This document shows positions 17,957 through 26,687 of a DNA stretch of 64,000 nt, one piece after another. The notes below the pieces were generated by a model. The model worked only from the letters and a program-made list of their open reading frames with translations. It had not been told where the DNA came from and did not search any database. Numbering within the stretch: the stretch's first letter is position 1; each line of letters starts with the position of its first letter. The position numbers and the translations under genes are program-made. Source of the stretch: an uncultured bacterium (GTDB taxonomy: Bacteria > Bacillota_I > Bacilli_A > RFN20 > CAG-826); the NCBI GenBank assembly GCA_949285455.1, contig CASDXP010000001.1:62001-126000 (forward strand), in the 5' to 3' direction.

Positions 17957-18714
17957 CACTTAGACTCCCATAAGGCGACAGCGATATTATCACTTCCCCC
18001 ATTCGCGTTCGCGACGCTTATAAGCGATTCACATTTAGCGGAAACACTATCGTCCGTCAAAAGAATCGCTAACGTTTCTTTTTCGCTCACCTGGTTATAT
18101 AAGCCATCGCTACACAGTAAAATAGTTTCCCCATGATATGAGACACGCTCAATTTCGACGCTGATGGAAGGATAGATACCTAAGGCGTTCGTAAGAATAT
18201 TTTTCTGCGGATGATTTTTCGATTCTTCTTTAGAAATCTTTCCTGATTTAACTAAATAGTTAACGTAAGATTGATCATCTGTTAAAGGCACAAGTTTTTC
18301 ATCTTTTAAAACGTAGCAACGTGAATCGCCGATATTTGCGATGTAAAGATGCTCGTTATGGATGAGACAAGCAACGATAGTTGTCGCCATATCTTTGTAT
18401 AAGCTATTCGTATTAGCCATATTAAAAATATAATCGTTAATCTTAGAAATATTATGGATGAAAAATCTTCTAATGGCGTAAGGAAAGCGGAACGGACGAT
18501 GTTTTAAAAAAGCTTCCATCAATTGTTCCGTTGCGACTTTTGAAGCATATGCCCCTTGATTATGACCGCCTAAGCCGTCGCTGACGATAAGTAAAATATC
18601 ACCGTAGGCATTCGCCCCAACTCGAGCTTGATCTTCATTCGTGAGACGCACCTTACCTAAGTCAGTTAAAAAAGCATAATTTCCGATGTATCTAGCACTC
18701 TTTTTCATCTTCAT
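17956..18714 (-). CDS. prpC: PP2C-family serine/threonine phosphatase
   Basis: Metal-dependent phosphatase that reverses the action of the adjoining kinase. All family motifs are visible in 252 residues: TDLGKVRLTNEDQARVG, LIVSDGLGGHNQG (metal aspartates), ANIGDSRCYVL, TDDQSYV, LLCSDGLYNQV and GGSDNIAVALWE. Its ATG overlaps the stop of rlmN (ATGA) and its own stop overlaps the kinase start, so rlmN, prpC and prkC are tightly coupled, as in Bacillus. Confidence 0.96.
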   Translation of the reverse strand: MKMKKSARYIGNYAFLTDLGKVRLTNEDQARVGANAYGDILLIVSDGLGGHNQGAYASKVATEQLMEAFLKHRPFRFPYAIRRFFIHNISKINDYIFNMANTNSLYKDMATTIVACLIHNEHLYIANIGDSRCYVLKDEKLVPLTDDQSYVNYLVKSGKISKEESKNHPQKNILTNALGIYPSISVEIERVSYHGETILLCSDGLYNQVSEKETLAILLTDDSVSAKCESLISVANANGGSDNIAVALWESK

Positions 18715-19748
18715 TTAACTTTCGCCCTCAACTGTCCACAAGCCGCATCGATATCACGACCAAATTCTTTTCTTATTGTACAAGTAATTTTACGTTTATT
18801 TAAGTAATTTAAAAAGTCTTTAATCCGACTTTCATCGCTTCTTTGAAATTCTTTTTCTTGGATAGGATTATAAGGAATGAGATTAACGTAGCAATTTAAA
18901 CCGTGGAGAAGATTCGCTAATTGGATAGCGTGTTCTTCTTGATCGTTGACATCTTTAATCAAAATATATTCGAAAGTTAATCTACGATTAGTGGCATTTA
19001 CGTAATCTTTACAAGCGCGAATTAAATCTTCGATAGGATAAGCTTTATTGATAGGCATAAGTCCATTTCTAATTTCATCGTTTGGAGCGTGCAAAGAAAT
19101 AGCTAAATTCACTTGTAAACCTAACTTCGAAAATTCGTAAATTTTCGGGATGATGCCACAGGTAGAAACAGTGATATGCCTCGCTCCGATAGCGAAACCG
19201 AAAGGCGAATTGATGATGTGGATGAAATCGACCACATTATCGTAATTATCGAAAGGTTCCCCTGTCCCCATGATGACGACGTGGCTAATTCTATCCCCTT
19301 TATTTTCTTCTTCTAAAATTTTATTGAGCAAAATGATTTGACCAACCATCTCCGCTGCCGTCAAATTTCTTTTTTTCTTAAGCATACCTGAAGCACAAAA
19401 AGCGCAGTTCATATTGCACCCCACTTGACTAGAGATGCAGGCTGCCGTCCCATAACGGTAACGCATGATGACAGCTTCGACTTTTTCTTCATCGCTCAAG
19501 CTGGCTAAAATTTTTACCGTTCCATCACTAGAATCACTTTTTAAATATAAGGAAGGAATGTTGAGACAAAAATCTTTTTTCAACACTTCGATAAAAGATT
19601 TAGAAATGTCGCTCATCTTATCGAAATTTAATGTTCTTTTTTCGTAAATCCAACGATAAATTTGCTTCGCACGATAAGCTTTTTGATCGTAATCACTAAC
19701 GAGTAATTTTTCTAATTTATCCAAAGGATAATCTAAGATGTTAATCAT
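18711..19748 (-). CDS. rlmN: Dual-specificity 23S rRNA/tRNA adenine C2-methyltransferase
   Basis: Radical-SAM enzyme that methylates A2503 of 23S rRNA and A37 of some tRNAs. The Fe-S cluster motif CxxxCxxC is CNMNCAFC. The substrate-side cysteine occurs in the C-terminal DIDAACGQL, and GEPFDNYDNV and HAPNDEIRNGLMPINK are typical of the family. Length 345, normal. The start overlaps the end of the RsmB-like gene by eight bases. Its place between the RsmB homologue and prpC is the standard Firmicutes order. Confidence 0.97.
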   Translation of the reverse strand: MINILDYPLDKLEKLLVSDYDQKAYRAKQIYRWIYEKRTLNFDKMSDISKSFIEVLKKDFCLNIPSLYLKSDSSDGTVKILASLSDEEKVEAVIMRYRYGTAACISSQVGCNMNCAFCASGMLKKKRNLTAAEMVGQIILLNKILEEENKGDRISHVVIMGTGEPFDNYDNVVDFIHIINSPFGFAIGARHITVSTCGIIPKIYEFSKLGLQVNLAISLHAPNDEIRNGLMPINKAYPIEDLIRACKDYVNATNRRLTFEYILIKDVNDQEEHAIQLANLLHGLNCYVNLIPYNPIQEKEFQRSDESRIKDFLNYLNKRKITCTIRKEFGRDIDAACGQLRAKVK

Positions 19749-21012
19749 TTCTTTTTTCTCTTTTTAATTTAGCGAAATAGAAACACGTATCAAATTTATC
19801 GTAAGGAAAATATTCCTTTTCTAATTCGAGTTTAAAATCTTCATGTTTCGCTAAGAATTCTTTGATGAGAACACTACTTTCTTTCTTCGATAAAGTCGGA
19901 ACAAAATAGATAAGATAACCATCTTCCATGACAAAATTCGCTAATTCTTCTAATAGATAACTTTGATTAGCAATAAGCGCATCTAAATTCTCTTTTTTAA
20001 AATGTAAAAGATAATCGGGTTGCGATCTAATCGCATCAAAATTAGACGAATAAGGGATGGCAAAAACGAAAGGATATAAATCGTGTAGATGTGCGATTAA
20101 TGTCGAAGGATTAGAAGCGAAAAGATGAACATTATCGAGTTTATTAAGTTTGACGATACGTAATAATTCCATCCTATTTTCTAAAGCCGGAACCGCTAAT
20201 TCGATATGTAAATTTTCTTTTTTATAAAGAACGGAAAAAGTTCCAAATAAAGTCGAATAATCTTCAGCGTAAATCAAAGTATCTAAGACCTTTGGTAAAT
20301 TGAGTTCTTTTAACATATCAGAAATTGCAAGTTTTTGGGTGAAGACATCAAAATTTCTTAAGAATTCATTTTTTCTTAATGGCGTCTTCCCGTCGTAGAT
20401 GACGACATTATTCATCCCTTCGAAACGATGGAAATTTTCATTTTTCACTACTTCTTCCACGTTCGTATAATTTAAGTTGACAAAACAAGCAATTTTTTGC
20501 GATTTTTGATTAGCCTTCAAAATCTTTAATGTTTTAGCGTGCCCATAATGTTTTTGCCACATCTTGACAAGCCACATAGGTGTATTGAATCGATAAGCTT
20601 TAAATTCGATAGAAAGCGGTTGGACATTGCTAGGGATGAGAAGAGAAGTATCTTTAAGATTCAAAAAGAAATTAGAGATGACCTCATCATCGATGGATGG
20701 ATGAGTGTCTTTTTTAATATTTAAAATAAATTTTAAAATTTCTGCATTATCGACTCTTTTAGCAAACAAATTATTCGCAAGTCCTAAAAGGAGAGCAAAA
20801 TAAAGATTGTCTTTTTCGAGCGAAGGGAAATTTAAAGTTAATTGTAGTTCGAAGACGAGGTGATGGCGAAGTTCGCAACCCACCAAAGTTGAAATGATCG
20901 CACGATTGATGCGTGGATGATCGATGATTATTTTTTTGATGGCCGCTTGAAAATGCGTATCATGCGTGATGATATCTTTTAAGACGACGTGGGCTAAAGC
21001 GAGTTCTTCCAT
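19741..21012 (-). CDS. RsmB-like protein lacking catalytic and SAM-binding motifs (probable pseudoenzyme)
   Basis: Position (immediately before rlmN), length (423) and outline match RsmB/Sun, the 16S rRNA m5C967 methyltransferase: a NusB-like helical N-terminus followed by a Rossmann-like domain. The usual SAM loop DxCAAPGGKT corresponds to DTLIYAEDYSTLFG, the catalytic DAPCSGTG to AIPYSSNFD (near residue 318), and the second Cys motif YxTCS to YFVPTLS (near residue 369). Both cysteines are therefore gone. The C-terminus still has the expected CFYFAKLKR. The frame is intact and long, so this is a maintained but probably inactive homologue, not a decayed pseudogene. The identification rests on synteny and by-eye alignment. 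Confidence 0.75.
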   Translation of the reverse strand: MEELALAHVVLKDIITHDTHFQAAIKKIIIDHPRINRAIISTLVGCELRHHLVFELQLTLNFPSLEKDNLYFALLLGLANNLFAKRVDNAEILKFILNIKKDTHPSIDDEVISNFFLNLKDTSLLIPSNVQPLSIEFKAYRFNTPMWLVKMWQKHYGHAKTLKILKANQKSQKIACFVNLNYTNVEEVVKNENFHRFEGMNNVVIYDGKTPLRKNEFLRNFDVFTQKLAISDMLKELNLPKVLDTLIYAEDYSTLFGTFSVLYKKENLHIELAVPALENRMELLRIVKLNKLDNVHLFASNPSTLIAHLHDLYPFVFAIPYSSNFDAIRSQPDYLLHFKKENLDALIANQSYLLEELANFVMEDGYLIYFVPTLSKKESSVLIKEFLAKHEDFKLELEKEYFPYDKFDTCFYFAKLKREKRND

Positions 21013-21097
21013 AATTTATTACCTAGTTTGCATTATAAGAAATTATCGACTAAAAAGATAGCAAAAAGAAAATATTTTTCTTTAAAACGTTAAATTT

Positions 21098-21111
21098 AGG
21101 TTGTTGAACCT
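21098..21111 (-). terminator. Possible weak terminator after the secreted RNase gene
   Basis: AGGTT-CAAC-AACCT hairpin directly after the stop codon on the minus strand, followed by AAATTT rather than a clean T tract. An AT-only palindrome lies about 25 bases further on. Stopping is doubtful, but the next gene seems to have its own -10 box (TATAAT, RC of 21036-21041 region). Confidence 0.35.
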
Positions 21112-21117
21112 CTTATT

Positions 21118-23328
21118 TTATAACTCGATTGTCGTCGCAGCACCGTATTTATAAGGTGTGAGTTTCATCTCAGCATTGAAATTAGGACCGAACGTACCAT
21201 CGTTATAATATTCTTTAAATGTAGCGTAATGATCATCTGTGTACACTACGACTGGATAAGTGTCATCGTAACAAGTAAAACCACTCGTCCAACAGACAAG
21301 TCTTCCTACGCCTCTTGGTCCTTCTGCGTCATATGCCGCATCTAAAGCAATATCTAATTCGTAGTAGACGAGGTCACCATATGCATCTAAGCGATAAGGA
21401 ACTGCCGTCGCATAACCATCCGTGAGGCTAAATTGTTGAGCAAGTCTAGCTTTATCACCCATCACCCGTTTCGCTAATGAGCCATCCCCGTCCATGTAAT
21501 AATTACATGGATAAGAACCAAATGCGATAAAATATGCTGCGACTTCAACTGGGTCAGTGTAAGCATACATATCGTCTCTACCTGAATTATAGGCGTCTTG
21601 TAAAGTATCGCACACTAATTCTTTTCTTTCGTTAACGCTGTAACCACCTAAGCCATCGTAAGTGACATCGATTGGAACGGAGATGCTCGTCTCACCAGCC
21701 ACTAAAGAGGGACGTTTATATACCGTTGGTGACAAGCGATATTGGCCGCTTAGATTTTCATAAGCAGTATAAGGACCATAACCATCTTCATAATCGATAG
21801 AAATGTATTGAATATCTAATTTTGATTGACCAGTTTCGACGCTGAAGAAGAAGTTATTACTTCCATCTAAATTAAATACGCTCGAACGATAAGAGGAAGA
21901 AGGATTTAAAGTAAGAGTGTTATTCATATGCCTATCTTCGCCATAACGGATATAGGCTTCGCTATTAGTTCTATAACTAATGGTGATGGAAGTCATATTA
22001 GACATCGCTTCTTCATTGTAGAAAGCCCCAGGCATAGTTAAAGGTGGATTGAGCCAAATATTTTCATATTGTGACAATAAAGTCATAAAGCCACCGCTTA
22101 GATTAACTGCTCTATAGAAACCAAAATCTAAATAATTGTAAGTTTCTCCTCCATAATTACCAGTATCGTATTTTCCAATATATGGAGCGTTATAAGAATC
22201 TAACATTAAGGTTTCGACGTTTCCTGTTCCGCCCCCGCCACCAGAAGTAGAGACGTTAACTTGAATGTCGACGTAGACATTTTCATTACCGTTTGCCTTC
22301 ACGCGATAAATATCGCTTCCTTCCGCACTAAAGGAAGTGATGACGATCATATGACGATTGTTATCGATAGAATAAGATGAAACTAAATTTCCTTCTAATC
22401 TTTCGACATCGAAAGTAATATTTGCCGCATTTTGCGGTAAAACGTTCGCTATTAAAGTTACGCTTTCATTTAATTCCATCTCGATATTAGAAGAGGAAAT
22501 TTCGATATCTTTCACCGTTTCTATTCTTTCTTCACCGATGACAATTTGTTCAGGAGAAGAAATTAAAAATTCTAAAAATTCATAGCCACTTCTTGATTCG
22601 TAGGCTTGCATTGGAGCGTGGATGTCGATTGGAGCGCCATAAGAACTATTCAACTTTTCAACGATAGAAGAATTATCCATTGAGTTTAGATATAAAGTTA
22701 CACTTTCCCCGCTTGGAAAATTTAAAATTTGTTCACGTTCGTCGAAATCGACTGGACCTTGTTCATATTTTAAATTGTAAGCGACGCTATAAATTGGACC
22801 GTGCTCATACATCGTAAAATAGGCATCTTCTGTCTCATAAGTTCCGCTTCCAAAATCGAAGGAAGTTAACTCGTAAGGAACGATCGGAGAAGAATTGACA
22901 TAATAATCTAAATTATGCGTAACTACATCCATCGTGAGTAAACCATAGTTTCGAGAAACTTCGCCTTCGATCGTCAAAACGTTACCGATTTCGTAATTAG
23001 ATGGTAAGTTATTGATGGCAATCGCTCCTTTTTCCCCACTTTGGTTCGTCGATTGTAAAAAGGCACGTGATGAACCATCGTTTAACGTATGGATATCGCT
23101 TATCGTTCCCCAAGTTTTATAAGAACTAGAAACATTGGAAGTAACACTTTGAGCAATTTCTGCTAAAGAAGTATAAGAAGAATCGTTGAAATAACGCGAA
23201 CAATCGACTTCATCATTTGGATCGATAGATGTAGCTACACCGCTAAAAGGGATGAACGCTAAAGAAAGTCCGACGGAGGGCACTAATACTAACGTCAATA
23301 AAGTTTGAATTTTATTCATCTTCATCAT
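21118..23328 (-). CDS. Secreted multidomain protein with C-terminal barnase/RNase Sa-type ribonuclease domain
   Basis: 736 residues with an N-terminal signal peptide (MMKMNKIQTLLTLVLVPSVG). Next come an OB-fold-like domain (TWGTISDIH, NYEIGNVLTIEGEV, residues ~60-130), a bacterial Ig-like domain (residues ~270-355), a glycine-rich linker (SGGGGGTG), a beta-rich domain, and a C-terminal guanyl-type ribonuclease domain (~590-715). The catalytic set of barnase/RNase Sa is visible: Glu657 in YYELDI, Arg672 and Arg676 in GPRGVGR, His700 in TDDHYATF. The upstream VAAYFIAFGSYPCNYY matches the N-terminal helix of barnase. Cys679 and Cys686 may pair. GGAG lies six bases before the ATG, which overlaps the upstream DUF1904-like gene. 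It probably degrades extracellular RNA. Confidence 0.8.
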   Translation of the reverse strand: MMKMNKIQTLLTLVLVPSVGLSLAFIPFSGVATSIDPNDEVDCSRYFNDSSYTSLAEIAQSVTSNVSSSYKTWGTISDIHTLNDGSSRAFLQSTNQSGEKGAIAINNLPSNYEIGNVLTIEGEVSRNYGLLTMDVVTHNLDYYVNSSPIVPYELTSFDFGSGTYETEDAYFTMYEHGPIYSVAYNLKYEQGPVDFDEREQILNFPSGESVTLYLNSMDNSSIVEKLNSSYGAPIDIHAPMQAYESRSGYEFLEFLISSPEQIVIGEERIETVKDIEISSSNIEMELNESVTLIANVLPQNAANITFDVERLEGNLVSSYSIDNNRHMIVITSFSAEGSDIYRVKANGNENVYVDIQVNVSTSGGGGGTGNVETLMLDSYNAPYIGKYDTGNYGGETYNYLDFGFYRAVNLSGGFMTLLSQYENIWLNPPLTMPGAFYNEEAMSNMTSITISYRTNSEAYIRYGEDRHMNNTLTLNPSSSYRSSVFNLDGSNNFFFSVETGQSKLDIQYISIDYEDGYGPYTAYENLSGQYRLSPTVYKRPSLVAGETSISVPIDVTYDGLGGYSVNERKELVCDTLQDAYNSGRDDMYAYTDPVEVAAYFIAFGSYPCNYYMDGDGSLAKRVMGDKARLAQQFSLTDGYATAVPYRLDAYGDLVYYELDIALDAAYDAEGPRGVGRLVCWTSGFTCYDDTYPVVVYTDDHYATFKEYYNDGTFGPNFNAEMKLTPYKYGAATTIEL

Positions 23329-23767
23329 CTAATACTCCTTTAAAAACGTTTCCTTCATAAATTTCATCATCATCATTTTCTTCGTCGAGCATCGCTTCAT
23401 CTTCAATTTCAACTTGAATATTATCTTTCATAAATAAAGGAAATTCTTCGTTACGATGGAAGTAAGTATGATGTTCATTAAAATAATGAAATTCGACGCG
23501 AACATTGATGATGAGACGATTAACTTCATCAATTAAAATTTTCGCGGCTTGTTCTTCGAAAGGATGATATTTTTCAGGTAAAAACACTCTTATGATGGTA
23601 TACCAAGAAGTTTGTTCGATACCTTCATGATAAATTTGAGCATTCGGGGCATAAAAATTAATTTCGTCGGGATTAGTTTCAAAAACATTCGCAAGTGGTT
23701 TTGTTAAAACTTTCGAAACATCGCCGACAAGATATTGGTCAAGACCGATAAATTCAATTAAAATCAT
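23312..23767 (-). CDS. DUF1904-like protein with acidic C-terminal tail
   Basis: 151 residues. The first ~110 resemble the DUF1904/tautomerase-like fold by pattern: IEFIGLDQYLVGDVSKVL, a central helix with EEQAAKILIDEVNRLI, then VRVEFHYFNEHHTYFHRN. The last ~35 residues are strongly acidic (DEENDDDEIYEGN and a final DDEDE). Its stop overlaps the start of the secreted ribonuclease gene by 17 bases, so the two are translationally coupled. It lies just after priA, where def and fmt are found in many Firmicutes. Enzymatic role unknown; a protective or regulatory role toward the RNase is conceivable but only inferred. Confidence 0.65.
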   Translation of the reverse strand: MILIEFIGLDQYLVGDVSKVLTKPLANVFETNPDEINFYAPNAQIYHEGIEQTSWYTIIRVFLPEKYHPFEEQAAKILIDEVNRLIINVRVEFHYFNEHHTYFHRNEEFPLFMKDNIQVEIEDEAMLDEENDDDEIYEGNVFKGVLDDEDE

Positions 23768-23810
23768 CCTAGATCACTCCTTCAATTCTTTATAATTCAG
23801 GGTGCATTAA

Positions 23811-26009
23811 TTATAATGCATCAACATCTAAAAACGCTACGATTTTTCTTCTATTTTTCAATTTATCTAAGAATTCCACTAAAGTGGGTTTAGCTTTAGT
23901 AAAATCTTTATATTTGATGATGAGACTTGCTCTATATCTACCATTGACGAACAATGGTTCTTCATTATCATCGAACGTTATGATAGCTCTATCTTCTAAT
24001 TCCTCTTCTAACATTTCTTTCAATTGCATCGCGACGCTATAAAGATCATCTTTCGTTTCCATTTCGATGTAAAGAGCACTTTGAAAATAGAAAGGTGGAT
24101 TATTCATCACTTTGCGTACTTTCATCTCTTGGACGTAAAATTTATCGTAATCTTGTTTAGCGCCGCAACTAATCGCATAATGCGTTGGATTATAAGTTTG
24201 AATAATCGCTTCACCCGCTAAAGATGATCTTCCAGCTCGACCGATCGCTTGCATCACTAATTCGAAACAAGATTCAGCGGAACGATAAGATGAAAAAGCT
24301 AAACCGATGTCCGCATTGATGACACCCACTAAAGTGACTTTAGGAAAATCGTGACCTTTCGCTACCATCTGAGTGCCGATTAAAATATCAGCTTTTTCTT
24401 CGAAAAAATCTTTTAATATTTTAGCGACGTTACCTCTTTTAGTCGCGACATCTTTATCAAGTCTTAACGTTTTTACGTTAGGAAATAATTTTTTCACTTC
24501 TTCTTCCAATCTTTCCGTGCCAAAACCTAGGATGGAAAGATGATCGTAATCACAATCTGGACAACGATCGACTTTTTCTTCGACGTAACCACAGTGATGA
24601 CATTTGAGCATTTGATCTAGAGTGTGATAGACGAGTGGAATATGACAATTTGGACAAACGAAGACGTGACCGCATCTTCGACATTCGATGCGCGAAGCAA
24701 AGCCGCGACGATTGAGAAGTAAGATGACTTGTTCGCCTCTTGCTAAAACTTGACTAATTTTATTTCTTAGCACCCTAGAAAGAATTACCGACTTATAATC
24801 GTAAGAATATGGATCGCTCGAATCGACGATAGTCGTCTTAGGCAAATTGATGTGATTGATGCGATGTTTTAAAACGAGAAGATGATAAACTTTGCGATAC
24901 GCTCTTGCAAAAGATTCTAGCGATGGAGTAGCGCTTCCTAACAATACTTTTGCCCCATTTCTTTTCGCCCGCATAATCGCTACTTCCCTCGCGTGATAGA
25001 AAGGTAAATTATCTTGTTTGTAAGATTCGACGTGTTCTTCATCTAAAATAATTAAACCTAAGTCTTTCAAAGGGGCGAATATAGCCGATCTCGCTCCGAC
25101 GACGATGCGTGCTTCCCCACTTGCGATATGGCGATATTCATCATATTTTTCCGCTTCGCTTAAATCGCTATGTAAAATTGCGACATTTTTAGCAAATCTC
25201 TTCTTAAAATAAGAAACCATGAGAGGTGTCAAAGATATTTCTGGCACTAAGAAGAGGACACTTTTACCATGTTCGATATAATATTTAGCAAGGTGAAGAT
25301 AAACTTCAGTCTTGCCTGAACCTGTCACTCCGTAAAGTAGATAAGTTATATCGCTCGAACGTATAAATTCATCCACGACTCGTTTTTGTTCATCATTTAA
25401 AACGTGCGGTTTTTCTTGCACTGCAAAGATTTCATCTTTTGCGAGCCTTAATTCTTCTTTCGATATTTTTTCAATCTTCCCTAATTTAATCAAAGTATTG
25501 ACGATGGAAAGATGATTCATCAAATCGCGCATCTTCATTTCTTTTTCGCGTGCGATTAGACGATAAATTTCTTTTTGTTTAGGCGTTAAATTATCTTCGC
25601 TTTTATCGATGATATGAACATAAGTAACATAATGAATCTTCGGCTTTTTAAGGGCACTTTTCTTCGGCTTTAAAGAAGGAGGAAGCATCGCTTGAAGAAC
25701 GCTTATCAAAGGAGAGACGTAATAATCTTTAATTTCGTAAGCAAGAGATAATAGTTCTTCGCTAAGCAAAGGCTTCGTATCGATAACTTCGTCGATATTG
25801 CGTAGTGTAAAAGTTGAATTTCGATTTATTTCTTCTTCGCTTAAATCACTCTTTTTTAAACTTATGACGTAACCTATAACTTTTGCGTTATTAAAAGAGA
25901 TGACGACTCTAACTCCAATCGATTTCACCGCATCATCTTTATCGAGGTAAGAAAAAGTTCGATCTAAGGCTAAGGCTTTGCGTTCGATTAAAACTTCGAC
26001 AATTTGCAT
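23811..26009 (-). CDS. priA: Primosomal helicase PriA
   Basis: 3'-5' DNA helicase that restarts collapsed replication forks. Its 732 residues hold the N-terminal fork-binding domain, Walker A in YGVTGSGKTEVYLHL, the DEAH-type box as LDEEHVESYKQ, and two paired zinc motifs beginning CRRCGHVFVCPNC and CHHCGYVEEKVDRCPDC. Motifs V and VI follow (GTQMVAKGHDFPKV, QAIGRAGRSSLAG). All helicase residues appear intact. It lies 20 bases after gmk, as in Bacillus, but rpoZ and coaBC are absent between them. Confidence 0.97.
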   Translation of the reverse strand: MQIVEVLIERKALALDRTFSYLDKDDAVKSIGVRVVISFNNAKVIGYVISLKKSDLSEEEINRNSTFTLRNIDEVIDTKPLLSEELLSLAYEIKDYYVSPLISVLQAMLPPSLKPKKSALKKPKIHYVTYVHIIDKSEDNLTPKQKEIYRLIAREKEMKMRDLMNHLSIVNTLIKLGKIEKISKEELRLAKDEIFAVQEKPHVLNDEQKRVVDEFIRSSDITYLLYGVTGSGKTEVYLHLAKYYIEHGKSVLFLVPEISLTPLMVSYFKKRFAKNVAILHSDLSEAEKYDEYRHIASGEARIVVGARSAIFAPLKDLGLIILDEEHVESYKQDNLPFYHAREVAIMRAKRNGAKVLLGSATPSLESFARAYRKVYHLLVLKHRINHINLPKTTIVDSSDPYSYDYKSVILSRVLRNKISQVLARGEQVILLLNRRGFASRIECRRCGHVFVCPNCHIPLVYHTLDQMLKCHHCGYVEEKVDRCPDCDYDHLSILGFGTERLEEEVKKLFPNVKTLRLDKDVATKRGNVAKILKDFFEEKADILIGTQMVAKGHDFPKVTLVGVINADIGLAFSSYRSAESCFELVMQAIGRAGRSSLAGEAIIQTYNPTHYAISCGAKQDYDKFYVQEMKVRKVMNNPPFYFQSALYIEMETKDDLYSVAMQLKEMLEEELEDRAIITFDDNEEPLFVNGRYRASLIIKYKDFTKAKPTLVEFLDKLKNRRKIVAFLDVDAL

Positions 26010-26028
26010 CTTTTAATTCAAGAAAAAA

Positions 26029-26619
26029 TTATTTGACAATCTGAGCGGCAAGTTTAGTTTTGATAATATTTTTTACTTCTTCCGCTGCACGATCTACATC
26101 ATCGTTTAAAACGACGTAGTGATAATTATATTTCAAATTCATTTCGCGTTTAGCTTTGGCAAGTCTTTCTTCGATATTCGTCGCTCTTTCGTTACGACGT
26201 GAATGAATTCTTTTTTCTAAGTCTTCTAAAGAAGGTGGCATTAAGAAAATGGAAATAACATCGCTACCTTGACATTTTTCCATCACTTGTTTTGCCCCTT
26301 CAACTTCGATTTCTAAAATGACATTTTTCCCTTGCTCACGAAGTTTTTCTACCGGAGCTTTAGGAGTTCCATAATAATGACCGACAAATTCCGCCCATTC
26401 GAGAAGTTCATCGTGGGCGATTAAATCTTTAAATTTTTCTTCGCTCACATAATAATAATCGATTCCTTCTTTTTCTAAAGGACGGGGAAGCCTAGTCGTA
26501 CAAGAAATAGAAAAAGCGAGATTTAAGCTCTTATCTTCCATGACTTTTTTTCTAATGGTGCCTTTGCCGACTCCACTAGGGCCACTTAAGATGATGAGTA
26601 AACCACGCTTCGCTTCCAT
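26029..26619 (-). CDS. gmk: Guanylate kinase
   Basis: Phosphorylates GMP to GDP. The P-loop is LSGPSGVGKGT, the GMP-binding region includes SCTTRLPRPLEKEGIDYYYV, and the lid region ERLAKAKREM is present. I start at MEAKRGLL, giving 196 residues, the standard size. A reading from 26679 adds 20 non-family residues upstream of the predicted transcription start. No ribosome site is visible. A promoter TTGACT-17-TATCAT leaves a leader of only about six bases. First gene of the gmk-priA series. Confidence 0.95.
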   Translation of the reverse strand: MEAKRGLLIILSGPSGVGKGTIRKKVMEDKSLNLAFSISCTTRLPRPLEKEGIDYYYVSEEKFKDLIAHDELLEWAEFVGHYYGTPKAPVEKLREQGKNVILEIEVEGAKQVMEKCQGSDVISIFLMPPSLEDLEKRIHSRRNERATNIEERLAKAKREMNLKYNYHYVVLNDDVDRAAEEVKNIIKTKLAAQIVK

Positions 26620-26632
26620 AAATATTGTAATA

Positions 26633-26661
26633 ATGATAGTCTCGTATTGAATAAAAGTCAA
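26633..26661 (-). promoter_or_regulatory. gmk promoter
   Basis: TTGACT (26656-26661), a 17-base spacer and TATCAT (26633-26638) on the minus strand; the ATG lies 13 bases after the -10 box. This decides the gmk start, since the longer reading frame would begin upstream of the transcript. Confidence 0.75.
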
Positions 26662-26687
26662 TAACGCACTTGCGTACACATAGATAA

